Shown here one piece after another: positions 1-6,798 of a stretch of DNA of 35,105 nt (positions are counted from its first letter, which is position 1; every line of letters begins with the position of its first letter). The position numbers and the translations under genes are program-made. The DNA is from Vallitalea maricola (lineage in GTDB: Bacteria > Bacillota > Clostridia > Lachnospirales > Vallitaleaceae), in the NCBI RefSeq assembly GCF_036985595.1, contig NZ_BTPU01000040.1:1-35105 (forward strand). The letters are read 5' to 3'. The notes below the pieces were generated by a model that was not told the DNA's origin, did not search any database, and saw only the letters and a list, made by a program, of their open reading frames with translations.

Positions 1-472
1 TTTTAGATATTTTCATCTGTTTATCAATTTGTTTAATGATATCCATCATATCATGATAATGTATATTATCAGTATTAGTCATATAGCTTGATGTAGAAAA
101 TATGCGTGTAGAATCTTCTATGTAAACTTCTCTTGCAGGCTCGTCAAATATGTTATTAGATTGTTCTTGTTCATTCTGGGGGACTTCTAATCCTGCTACA
201 AGACTTTCCAATCTTCGTTCGGCGTCTAGATAACTGTTTATAGCGCTATTAATATGTATTCCCGAATTATCTAGTCTTTCACCTAAAGACTTTATTCCTT
301 TGCTAGCTGTATCTAGTTGATAATTAATATTATGTCTTTGACGTATTACATTGTCAATACTATTTTTTAATGAGTTAAATTGACTATAAATATTATTTAC
401 TCTTTCTGCCGAGCCTTTTAACCTGTCTACTTGCTCTTCTAGTCCTCTAATATCTGAAGATATTTTTGACAT
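1..472 (-). CDS. LXG/WXG-like secreted protein, N-terminal part (partial at left edge)
   Basis: The frame is open from an ATG at 472 to the left edge, giving 157 residues without a stop. An AGGAGGTGA ribosome binding site lies directly upstream. The product starts MSKISSDIRGLEEQVDRLKG and is predicted to be a long helical, coiled-coil-like domain of about 95 residues, followed by an acidic, polar linker. No signal peptide is visible, which fits the LXG/WXG100-type substrates of type VII secretion. Residues 25-95 align without gaps to the start of the protein encoded at 10112-11314 (shared pattern NxxxxFxxxKxSIDxxxxxRxNI), so the two are paralogues in their N-terminal domain. The C-terminal part, which would define any effector activity, is outside the window. 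Type VII export is inferred from fold and gene context only. Confidence 0.75.
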   Translation of the reverse strand, partial: MSKISSDIRGLEEQVDRLKGSAERVNNIYSQFNSLKNSIDNVIRQRHNINYQLDTASKGIKSLGERLDNSGIHINSAINSYLDAERRLESLVAGLEVPQNEQEQSNNIFDEPAREVYIEDSTRIFSTSSYMTNTDNIHYHDMMDIIKQIDKQMKISK

Positions 473-560
473 GTTTCACCTCCTTTGACCTGCATAAATA
501 AATTACCTTTAATAACATTCATATAAAAAAGTTAAACATATACACAAAAAGATTAATTTA

Positions 561-589
561 ATGATACATAATTAAAAATTATATTTCTA
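561..589 (-). promoter_or_regulatory. Probable promoter of the left-edge LXG-like gene
   Basis: On the minus strand a weak -35 (TAGAAA, 584-589) is followed by a 17-nt spacer and a -10 TATCAT (561-566), about 90 nt upstream of the ATG at 472. Its boxes sit at the same distance from the conserved upstream element (591-630) as the consensus boxes of the second LXG-like gene, which is the main reason to believe it. Confidence 0.5.
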
Positions 590-590
590 C

Positions 591-630
591 AAATCCTGAC
601 GAACGACATGATTCATGGGATAAAACGCAT
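591..630 (-). promoter_or_regulatory. Conserved upstream element, copy 1
   Basis: A 40-nt sequence just upstream of the -35 box. It matches 34 of 39 positions, with one single-base gap, to 11370-11408, which lies in the same place upstream of the other LXG-like gene. Its core on the plus strand is TGACGAACG followed by ATGATTCATGGGAT. The position just upstream of -35 is typical of an activator site. The rest of the gene-free stretch 473-869 is AT-rich; only a small hairpin near 687-704 was seen besides. Confidence 0.6.
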
Positions 631-869
631 CATTTTAAGACATATTTACAGTATGTTTCTCTTAGGTTGTTAGTAAATAAGGAATAAAATTCTTAATAGA
701 ATTTCTTATTATATTGAATCTAACATTTATTTGGTATATAATTTAAGAACTAAGATGAAATATTCAAATAATATACTATTTTAAAATATGAATTATGATT
801 TGATTATATAAAACAATGGTGAAAATAAGACATTGATATATATAAAACATGAGTTGAGGAGGGCTTTTA

Positions 870-1604
870 TTGAAAAAGAAATTAACAGTGATTATCTTAC
901 CTTTAATATTACTAATTGCTTTTTTTTCTTATTATTATTGGTATGCTGAAGTCTCAATAGACGATTCTAACTTAAGAGAAGCATTAAAACAAAATATCGG
1001 TAAGATAAATAGATCAAATTTATATGATGTTACCACGTTAGATTTATCAAATTGTAATATTAAAATCTTAGATGGCATACAAAATCTTAAAAATATAAAC
1101 CATCTTTGTTTATCCAATAATCAAATCAAGGAAATTAAGTATATTAACAATCTAAACATAGATTCACTAGATCTAAGCAATAACAAAATAGATAATATCC
1201 CTAAATTAAATTTACCTAAATTACGTATACTTGATTTATCGGGAAATAATATTAGTGATATACAGAATATATCAAACATTATTAGCTTAGAAGATTTAGT
1301 ATTATCTGATAATAATATAGACAATATTTGTGAATTAACAAATTTACCTAATCTCACATTATTGGATTTAAACTTAAACGATTTATCATCTATAGATGGT
1401 ATTGAAAATTTAAAGACACTAAAATCACTTTTTATAGGTGGAAATGATATACATTATATAAATAGTATTAGTAATCTAAGTAATTTAGAAGACTTGATTC
1501 TTTCTGAAAATCAAAACATTAAAGAACCTATACCAATAGAATATTTGAAAAAAATAAAGAACTTAGAGATAAAGTCCACTAACATTGAAAACATTATTCA
1601 ATAA
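870..1604 (+). CDS. Membrane-anchored leucine-rich-repeat protein
   Basis: A 244-residue protein starting at TTG, chosen because GAGGAGGGC lies just upstream. Residues 4-25 form one hydrophobic segment without a lipobox cysteine, so it is a signal anchor or uncleaved signal peptide and the rest should be outside the membrane. A short cap (SNLREALKQNIGK) is followed by about eight leucine-rich repeats of roughly 22 residues, with units such as LDLSNNKIDNI and LDLSGNNISDI, as in internalin-type Firmicute proteins. Such domains bind proteins or glycans; the partner is unknown. It is transcribed divergently from the LXG-like gene at the left edge, so the two could share a role at the cell surface, but nothing proves this. 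It ends before the hairpin at 1706-1744. Confidence 0.8.
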   Translation: MKKKLTVIILPLILLIAFFSYYYWYAEVSIDDSNLREALKQNIGKINRSNLYDVTTLDLSNCNIKILDGIQNLKNINHLCLSNNQIKEIKYINNLNIDSLDLSNNKIDNIPKLNLPKLRILDLSGNNISDIQNISNIISLEDLVLSDNNIDNICELTNLPNLTLLDLNLNDLSSIDGIENLKTLKSLFIGGNDIHYINSISNLSNLEDLILSENQNIKEPIPIEYLKKIKNLEIKSTNIENIIQ

Positions 1605-1705
1605 AAATATAATTGATAAAGCATTAGCTAAACAATATTTATTATAATCTCTAGACTTGTGGTATACATATTGGTATCATAATTTATTTATGATTACCTA
1701 AAATA

Positions 1706-1744
1706 TATGCTCTATAGCTTGTAAAATACAATCTATAGAGCATA
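1706..1744. terminator. Hairpin between convergent genes (bidirectional terminator)
   Basis: A perfect 12-bp inverted repeat (TATGCTCTATAG, 1706-1717, with 1733-1744). Inside it TTGTA/TACAA extends the stem to nearly 17 bp around an AAA loop. It lies between the LRR gene (plus) and a GNAT gene (minus). T-rich sequence follows on the minus strand, whereas the plus side is only A/T mixed. Confidence 0.6.
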
Positions 1745-1821
1745 AAATAAATATTTAAATTAATTTAATGTGATAAAAAATATGTAAATTTAAATAGGAA
1801 GGAAGTATATCTAAGTACTAA

Positions 1822-2259
1822 TTATAAATCAATCTTAGCAACAAGTTCTTCGTATAAAACTTCACCTGTTTTCTTAAATCCAACGCTTTCATATAATTTT
1901 TCAGCCACCTTATTTTCTGGTTCAAAACTAGTATAGAAAGGCATCTTACCATATTTTTCTCTTATGAAGTCTAGAAGTTTTAGTACTGCTGCTCTTCCAT
2001 ATCCTTTTTTCTGTTGTTTTTGGTCAATCATTAATCTGCACATAGCCATACTATTATCTTCTTCATCAATCTCATACATAATAAACCCAACCATTATATC
2101 GTCATCATATATTGCTAATGGAAATAAATTATTTCCATAATGAGCTTCTAACAATGAGTATGAATTAGGTGCAACAAATTCTTCTTGCTCCTTAAAAACC
2201 TTTAATTTAAAACATTCTTCCCAATTATCGTTACTTATTTCTTTAAATAGTATATTCAT
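1822..2259 (-). CDS. GNAT acetyltransferase, BltD/SSAT-like
   Basis: A 145-residue GNAT-fold enzyme that transfers an acetyl group from acetyl-CoA to an amine. The start at 2259 is preferred to the in-frame ATG at 2271 because GGAGGG sits between them. The acetyl-CoA-binding motif A is visible as RLMIDQKQQKKGYGRAAV, with the Q/R-x-x-G-x-G/A signature KKGYGR. The C-terminal SFEPENKVAEKLYESVGFKK is the usual beta5-alpha4 element. The overall pattern (EFVAPNSYSLLEAHY near the start) resembles spermine/spermidine acetyltransferases of the BltD/PaiA kind, so a polyamine substrate is plausible but not shown. It is a single gene, cytoplasmic, convergent with the LRR gene. Confidence 0.82.
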   Translation of the reverse strand: MNILFKEISNDNWEECFKLKVFKEQEEFVAPNSYSLLEAHYGNNLFPLAIYDDDIMVGFIMYEIDEEDNSMAMCRLMIDQKQQKKGYGRAAVLKLLDFIREKYGKMPFYTSFEPENKVAEKLYESVGFKKTGEVLYEELVAKIDL

Positions 2260-2331
2260 AATACCCTCCATATTTCTAATTATTTTATTAGTTAATTTTC
2301 TTATAAATGAAGAGCAAACATTATTATATAA

Positions 2332-2811
2332 CTAATAACCTAATTCCTTTAACATACCTGATAATACTTTTAGTCTTTCAGCTATGAGTTCCCCATCATC
2401 ACTTAGAATTTGATTAAAAAGTTTAATATCTTCATTTATTTTTTCATTATCTGTACATACTTCTACGTTCATTGCATCACCTTGTAATCCTACTCTGTCT
2501 ATAATAGGTTTATCTTGATTGTATAGATTATCATAGCGATACGCTTCTTTGAAATGTCCCATGGTTCTGCAAATAAGAATAGATAAGTCTAGCACACGAT
2601 GTAGTGGCAATTCTTCAGATTGTCTCGACCATTTTTCACCTGTATGTCTCCAAACTTTAGCTGATATTTCAACATTTCCTCTATCATTCCACTGCGCCAG
2701 TCCTAATGAAAGCCCTTTAGCGTCAGTATTATAGGCATATCTGCCATCAACATTTTCATAGTTTTCAGAAACTATAACAGGTTTATGTTTTAATTTTGTA
2801 GGTATTTTCAT
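2332..2811 (-). CDS. Conserved hypothetical protein (DUF6530-like)
   Basis: A 159-residue soluble protein with a GGAGG site 6 nt before its ATG. It contains the stretches DGRYAYNTDAKGLSLGLAQW and EISAKVWRHTGEKWSRQSEE, and ends in a helical region (ERLKVLSGMLKELGY). From memory this matches a conserved Firmicute family of unknown function annotated as DUF6530; that assignment needs a search. No signal peptide or membrane segment is present. It has its own consensus promoter and an unusual array of TTAGTAA repeats in the leader, so its expression is probably tightly controlled. The function is unknown. Confidence 0.75.
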   Translation of the reverse strand: MKIPTKLKHKPVIVSENYENVDGRYAYNTDAKGLSLGLAQWNDRGNVEISAKVWRHTGEKWSRQSEELPLHRVLDLSILICRTMGHFKEAYRYDNLYNQDKPIIDRVGLQGDAMNVEVCTDNEKINEDIKLFNQILSDDGELIAERLKVLSGMLKELGY

Positions 2812-2831
2812 ATTATGACCTCCTTTATCAA

Positions 2832-2862
2832 TTAGTAATTTAGTAAATTAGTAAATTACTAA
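2832..2862. promoter_or_regulatory. Array of TTAGTAA operator-like repeats
   Basis: Three direct copies of TTAGTAA (2832, 2840, 2848) are followed by the inverted copy TTACTAA at 2856, all in exact 8-nt steps. The last two form a perfect 7-1-7 palindrome (2848-2862). The array begins a few bases downstream of the predicted transcription start of the minus-strand gene, a usual place for a repressor site. Confidence 0.5.
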
Positions 2863-2872
2863 ATCCAAATTA

Positions 2873-2901
2873 ATAGTATATTATTCTATTGGATTTGTCA
2901 A
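2873..2901 (-). promoter_or_regulatory. Sigma-A promoter of the DUF6530-like gene
   Basis: On the minus strand TTGACA (2896-2901), a 17-nt spacer and TACTAT (2873-2878) lie about 60 nt upstream of the ATG at 2811. The predicted start of transcription is near 2866, directly before the repeat array. Confidence 0.65.
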
Positions 2902-2980
2902 GTTATTACTAGACAATAAAAAGGATTCATTTTAATTATATTAATATTACAACCTTTAAAGTATGAAATATTGTGTCAGT

Positions 2981-3048
2981 TAACTAATATATATGTTAAA
3001 ATATTTATTAGTTAGATTTTACTTGTATATATTATTCTGCAAGTAAAA
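2981..3048. repeat. Two consecutive inverted repeats in a divergent intergenic region
   Basis: TAACTAATA (2981-2989) pairs with TATTAGTTA (3006-3014), and TTTTACTTG (3017-3025) pairs with CAAGTAAAA (3040-3048). Both are perfect 9-bp arms upstream of the plus-strand gene at 3094. They could be operators or leader hairpins; no T tract follows, so termination is unlikely. Confidence 0.4.
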
Positions 3049-3093
3049 AAGTAAAATTATAGAGTAAATAAGATTTTTGTAATAGAAAGGCTT

Positions 3094-3666
3094 ATGGTGA
3101 TTATTTTGAATAAAAATGTTAAAAAAATATGCATTATCATGATTGTACTAATCAGTATATATTTTTTGGCTAGACCTTTATCATTTTACATTATCCTTAT
3201 TAAAAATCGGTATAACATAGCTACGTTTGAAACTTACAAGACTGTAAATCAAACTTCCAATAGCAAAGAAAAAATAATTAGAATATATGATTATAATGGT
3301 AATTTTAATTATCTTTTATTATCCAATGACAAAAGGAAGTTTTGGACTCTAATAAAAGAAGGACAATCTTCTTCTAAAGGAAATAGTTATTCAATGTTAT
3401 TATGGGATGAATTTAATATAAAGGTTGAACCTGTGAATACTAGTTCAAGTGAAGAACAATCTGTGATTCTAAATGAAACACATAAAATTTATGATGTCTT
3501 AAAAGATAAAATTGATGAAATTAACCTTGATACTATTTCTCCTAATCTAGGATATGAAGTGACTGAGAATGATAAATTCTATACTATAGATATTTATACA
3601 TTATTACCTGACTCTGAACCTATATTAAGAGAAATTAATATCAATACAATTATAGATTTTAAATAA
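3094..3666 (+). CDS. Hypothetical membrane-anchored protein
   Basis: A 190-residue protein with a single hydrophobic segment near the N-terminus (about residues 10-30, from ICIIMIVLISIYFLA) and a hydrophilic remainder, so probably membrane-anchored with an extracytoplasmic domain. The ATG at 3094 has GAAAGG only 3 nt away. A TTG at 3106 (MNKNVKKICI) is an alternative start and would resemble other short N-termini in this window. No family was recognised. Its stop codon directly abuts the stop codon of the convergent GNAT gene, with no base between them. Confidence 0.6.
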   Translation: MVIILNKNVKKICIIMIVLISIYFLARPLSFYIILIKNRYNIATFETYKTVNQTSNSKEKIIRIYDYNGNFNYLLLSNDKRKFWTLIKEGQSSSKGNSYSMLLWDEFNIKVEPVNTSSSEEQSVILNETHKIYDVLKDKIDEINLDTISPNLGYEVTENDKFYTIDIYTLLPDSEPILREININTIIDFK

Positions 3667-4116
3667 TTACATAGATGGTTTTATAAACCTCTGAGTAGGG
3701 TAACCAAATTCTATCAGTAATTCATCTTCTATGAATCCTAATCTTTTATATAATTTACGAGGGGCTGTTCCTTTTGGATCGCCTTCTCTATATGTAGTAA
3801 CTTTTATATCCGTTTCTGGTTGGAATTTTTTAAAGGAAAACTGTAATAGTTTTGATGCTATACCTTTTTTTCTATAGTTTGGATGAACAGCTAAAAAGCA
3901 AATTTCTGAATTTTTCCTACTGATTATAAGCAGTCCTACTATTTTATCATCATGTCTAGCTAGTATTCCTGTTTTCCGTTCGATAGTTTTTTCCATACCT
4001 TTTCTGTAGTCATCCATATCCAAGCCTGGAAAATCGTCTTTTACAATATCAACTATGTTCATCCATTCATCTATATCTTTATAATCTGCAAAGTCTATTA
4101 TATATTGATCTTTCAT
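3667..4116 (-). CDS. GNAT acetyltransferase
   Basis: A 149-residue N-acetyltransferase with a GAAAGGAG site ahead of its ATG. Beta4 and motif A are visible as ICFLAVHPNYRKKGIASKLL, with the acetyl-CoA pyrophosphate-binding pattern RKKGIA. The C-terminal LYKRLGF is the usual last conserved element. The substrate cannot be inferred; the family includes many small-molecule and protein acetylases. It is not part of an operon: the upstream gene is divergent and the downstream one convergent with zero spacing. It is unrelated in detail to the GNAT at 1822-2259 apart from the fold. Confidence 0.85.
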   Translation of the reverse strand: MKDQYIIDFADYKDIDEWMNIVDIVKDDFPGLDMDDYRKGMEKTIERKTGILARHDDKIVGLLIISRKNSEICFLAVHPNYRKKGIASKLLQFSFKKFQPETDIKVTTYREGDPKGTAPRKLYKRLGFIEDELLIEFGYPTQRFIKPSM

Positions 4117-4328
4117 ATTTTCTCCTTTCTATGTCATAAGATAATTATTATATTTACTCATATAATAACATTATTTAATTATTTTTTCTAAATAAATTTA
4201 TGATTCCTATATTATATATAACTAATAATAATTTGTTTAAGCCATTTTGTCTTAAAATAACACTATAATATTTAAATAAGCTATAATTATATATGTTGAT
4301 TTATAAACTTTTTTAGGAGGTATAATTT

Positions 4329-4619
4329 ATGCTACATAACTATTCAAAAGATATTAATGAATTACTACTTGAAATTATAGATGATAAACTCAAACAAAGT
4401 TTATCTACTAATGCTGAAATAAAACAACAAACATTAGATAGACATAAGTACGATCAAGCTTTTTCAGATTTACTTGACAGAATGGATGAAGAAGATAAAG
4501 CAATTATTGATGATTATTTAAGTCTTAATAACTGTATTAATAGTATACTTTTTTGTGATATTTATAAGTATGGATTTTATGATTGTGTTGATTTATTGAA
4601 AGATTTAAAAGTAATTTAA
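4329..4619 (+). CDS. Small hypothetical protein (possibly DUF6809-like)
   Basis: A 96-residue, acidic, mostly helical cytoplasmic protein with a consensus TAGGAGG site 8 nt before the ATG. The pattern of a variable N-terminal helix, a central LLDRMDEEDKAIIDDYLSL segment and a C-terminal FYDCVDLLKDL helix resembles small Firmicute proteins grouped as DUF6809; that is a tentative recollection. Function unknown. The same-strand 54-aa gene lies 124 nt downstream. Confidence 0.6.
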   Translation: MLHNYSKDINELLLEIIDDKLKQSLSTNAEIKQQTLDRHKYDQAFSDLLDRMDEEDKAIIDDYLSLNNCINSILFCDIYKYGFYDCVDLLKDLKVI

Positions 4620-4743
4620 AAGGCTTTTATTATAGCACACTTTTTCCATTTAAATGTTTTTACTATACTTTCCAATATATATTTAACTAATCTGGATAAA
4701 ATATGATTGATTATATAAATATGTGTAAAGTGGAGGTATAAGT

Positions 4744-4908
4744 ATGAACAATAATAAAAACCTTTTGAAAACCCGTGATAAATCAAACCGTGAAATGAGA
4801 AAAATATTTCCAAAAGATGGGGATGATATTGGAATTGTGGATGGTGAACATATAGGTTCTACAGAAAAGAAATATACAAAGCGATCGAAGTTATCTCATA
4901 ATAACTAA
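4744..4908 (+). CDS. Small basic hypothetical protein, 54 aa
   Basis: A short gene with an excellent ribosome binding site (GTGGAGG, 7 nt before ATG) and a strong terminator 22 nt after its stop. Both argue that it is real despite its size. The product begins MNNNKNLLKTRDKSNREMRK, is hydrophilic and Lys/Asn-rich, carries an acidic centre (DGDDIGIVDGEH) and ends in a basic tail. There is no signal peptide or membrane segment. I do not recognise it; a small cytoplasmic or nucleic-acid-associated protein would fit its charge, but this is a guess. Confidence 0.6.
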   Translation: MNNNKNLLKTRDKSNREMRKIFPKDGDDIGIVDGEHIGSTEKKYTKRSKLSHNN

Positions 4909-4930
4909 TGAATTACTGACAGATAAAATT

Positions 4931-4964
4931 AAAAGGCCCTCTCTAGGTATTGAGAGAGCCTTTT
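4931..4964. terminator. Bidirectional intrinsic terminator
   Basis: A 13-bp stem with one mismatch (AAAAGGCCCTCTC, 4931-4943, with 4952-4964) and an 8-nt loop. The right arm ends in TTTT for plus-strand transcripts. The A run of the left arm gives TTTTAATTTT for minus-strand transcripts, serving both the 54-aa gene and the lectin gene. Confidence 0.8.
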
Positions 4965-5030
4965 GATTGACTTAATACATACAAATATTATTAAATGTTA
5001 CAGGTACTACCTCTTATTAAGTATTTTTAT

Positions 5031-5489
5031 CTATTCGGCATACCATATTGGTCTATTTCCTGACCATATTACCAAAGAACCGTCGTCTTGAAGAACTAAA
5101 CGAGCACCTGGGTTACCCCATGTACGTGTGCTCCAAATAGGATAAGGTTTACCATAAGGAAATTGAGGATCATAGAATAATGGAAATGCTTGAATAACAA
5201 AATTACCAGTTGTCCCTTCCATCATGCATCCGCTAATTTGCCACTTATTTGTATGACATGTACTAGATCGCCACACTTCTTTATCTAAATTATATAAAAC
5301 AAGTCTTCCTGTAGGTTTCATATATAACTTATACTGCTGGTTATTGGATTGTAACCATTGTCCAATACTTAATTTTTCTTCTGGTCTAAGTACATTTTCA
5401 CCATGTGCTGCCAAACTTGTAATGCTAGTCACCCCGACCATAAATAAAACAATAACCAATAATGAAATATTCTTTTTTATCATTTTCAA
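5031..5489 (-). CDS. Secreted bulb-type (mannose-binding) lectin domain protein
   Basis: A 152-residue protein with a signal peptide (KKNISLLVIVLFMVGVTSITSLAA, likely cut after about residue 28). The mature part is one B-lectin (GNA-like) domain. It has repeated beta-prism signatures such as YKLYMKPTGRLVLYN and RLVLQDDGSLVIWSG, variants of the QxDxNxVxY sugar-binding motif. The ligand residues are partly altered (KPTGRLVLY, QDDGSLVIW), so mannose binding is uncertain. The start is TTG at 5489 with AGGAG 4 nt upstream; the ATG at 5483 is an alternative. In bacteria such domains occur in lectin-like bacteriocins and cell-surface binders. A consensus promoter lies upstream and a terminator follows, so it is monocistronic. 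Confidence 0.8.
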   Translation of the reverse strand: MKMIKKNISLLVIVLFMVGVTSITSLAAHGENVLRPEEKLSIGQWLQSNNQQYKLYMKPTGRLVLYNLDKEVWRSSTCHTNKWQISGCMMEGTTGNFVIQAFPLFYDPQFPYGKPYPIWSTRTWGNPGARLVLQDDGSLVIWSGNRPIWYAE

Positions 5490-5532
5490 TCTTCTCCTTT
5501 ATAATAATTTATCTTTTGTATGTATTGTAAAT

Positions 5533-5560
5533 ATTATATCATATTATTCATTTATATCAA
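5533..5560 (-). promoter_or_regulatory. Promoter of the lectin gene
   Basis: On the minus strand TTGATA (5555-5560), a 16-nt spacer and TATAAT (5533-5538) lie about 45 nt upstream of the start codon. The rest of the gene-free stretch 5561-5811 is AT-rich and shows nothing further that I can support. Confidence 0.65.
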
Positions 5561-5811
5561 CTATATTTAATACATATTTTTTAATTGTTTGTTTTTTAAT
5601 CAAATAAATTTCTTGTTTTTTATTTTTATATTCTTTTCTAAATATTCATAAGGTATATATAACAAAATTTTATCCTTCTCTTTTGATTTTTTCTTTATTT
5701 TTATTTAACAATACGTTTTAATATAGTTTTTACTATAAAATTTCAGTGTGGTTATATTTTTATACACTCTCAATAATAATTACTAAATTTATACATCTTT
5801 GAATTATTATG

Positions 5812-5840
5812 TTGACAACAAATGATCATTAAAATATAAT
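5812..5840 (+). promoter_or_regulatory. Consensus sigma-A promoter of the metal operon
   Basis: TTGACA (5812-5817), exactly 17 nt, TATAAT (5835-5840). The -10 box lies inside the left arm of the palindrome at 5829-5879, so whatever binds there would block RNA polymerase. Confidence 0.85.
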
Positions 5841-5879
5841 GGTAAATGCAAATGATTTGCATTTACCATTATATTTTAA
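5829..5879. promoter_or_regulatory. 51-bp perfect palindrome with Fur/Zur-type operator core
   Basis: Two 25-nt arms (5829-5853 and 5855-5879) are exact reverse complements around a single G at 5854. The centre TGCAAATGATTTGCA is a 7-1-7 inverted repeat of the kind bound by Fur-family repressors (Zur, Fur, PerR). The genes downstream suggest zinc. The arms also contain TATAAT on both strands. Confidence 0.75.
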
Positions 5880-5902
5880 ATTAATTAGAAAGGTGGAATA
5901 AG

Positions 5903-6772
5903 ATGAAATCAAAAAAAATCATAAGTATAATAGCAGTCACTATGCTACTAATTTTACTTATCGCTGGTTGCAGTAATAATAAAAAATCAGATGCTGAGAA
6001 ACCAGTTATCGCAGTGACAATCGTACCTGAAAAAACTTTTGTAGAAAAAGTTTGTGGTGATATGTTTGAGGTAATAACATTAGTTCCTGCTGGTAACAGT
6101 CCAGCAAATTATGAACCTACTCCTAAGGAAATGGAACAATTCAGTAAAGCAAAATTATATTTCTCTATAGGTGTACCTACAGAACAAGCAAATATTTTAT
6201 CCAAAGCAACAGATATGAAAGATATGAAAATTATTAAACTTCAAGATGAAGTAGCACAAGAATACTCCCCTAGAGAATTTGCCCCTGGAAAAATTGATCC
6301 TCACATATGGTTATCACCAAAAAGAGTTAAAACCATGGTAGAATCTATTATTAGGGAAGTTAGCTCCTTTGACCCTGATAATGAAGATATTTATAAAGAA
6401 AACGGTGAGAAATATATCGCTGAACTTGATAAACTTGATAAAGATATCCAAGAACTTAAAGATATTAAAAATAGAAAGTTTATTGTTTTTCATCCCGCAT
6501 TTGGATATCTAGCTGATGATTACAATCTTCAAATGTATGCCCTAGAAGAAAATGGTAAAGATGCAACACCTCAAAGATTAAAAGAAATGATTGACCTTGC
6601 AAAAGCAGAAAATATAAAAGCTATTTTTTATCAATCAGAAATATCCAGTAAACAAGCACAATCTTTTGCAGATGAAATAGCAGGAAAAACTGTACAGTTA
6701 TCACCCTTAGCTCCAAATTATATAGAGAACATTGAAAATATGATTCAACATTTAACTGAAGTTATGGAATAA
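5903..6772 (+). CDS. ZnuA-type metal-binding lipoprotein with altered first metal ligand
   Basis: A 289-residue solute-binding protein of the zinc/manganese ABC family (cluster A-I). A lipoprotein signal ends in LIAGC (Cys23). GAAAGGTGG lies 7 nt before the ATG. Family landmarks are the N-terminal VIAVTIVPEKTFVEKVCGD, then DPHIW (His134), FHPAF (His197) and the helical C-terminal lobe. The first ligand loop normally reads PHxYEP but here is SPANYEP (residues 66-72), so the first metal-binding histidine is replaced by Ala68. The acidic/His-rich loop common in ZnuA is also absent. No ZnuB permease or ZnuC ATPase follows; instead come a YraQ-type permease and its partner, 26 nt downstream. It may hand metal to that permease, bind a different ligand, or act as a sensor (inference). 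Confidence 0.85.
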   Translation: MKSKKIISIIAVTMLLILLIAGCSNNKKSDAEKPVIAVTIVPEKTFVEKVCGDMFEVITLVPAGNSPANYEPTPKEMEQFSKAKLYFSIGVPTEQANILSKATDMKDMKIIKLQDEVAQEYSPREFAPGKIDPHIWLSPKRVKTMVESIIREVSSFDPDNEDIYKENGEKYIAELDKLDKDIQELKDIKNRKFIVFHPAFGYLADDYNLQMYALEENGKDATPQRLKEMIDLAKAENIKAIFYQSEISSKQAQSFADEIAGKTVQLSPLAPNYIENIENMIQHLTEVME

Positions 6773-6798
6773 TTTAAAGTCCAACGGAGGATATTTTA

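Noticed and set aside
1040..1560. Repetitive DNA in the LRR gene as a CRISPR array or tandem DNA repeat
   Set aside because: The periodicity is at protein level (about 22 residues) and the DNA units are diverged. There are no identical repeats with unique spacers.
4616..4813. 65-aa minus-strand ORF
   Set aside because: It is antisense to the 54-aa gene, which has far better signals, and has no ribosome binding site.
5344..5607. 87-aa plus-strand ORF across the lectin promoter
   Set aside because: It is mostly antisense to the lectin gene and its promoter, with no start signal.
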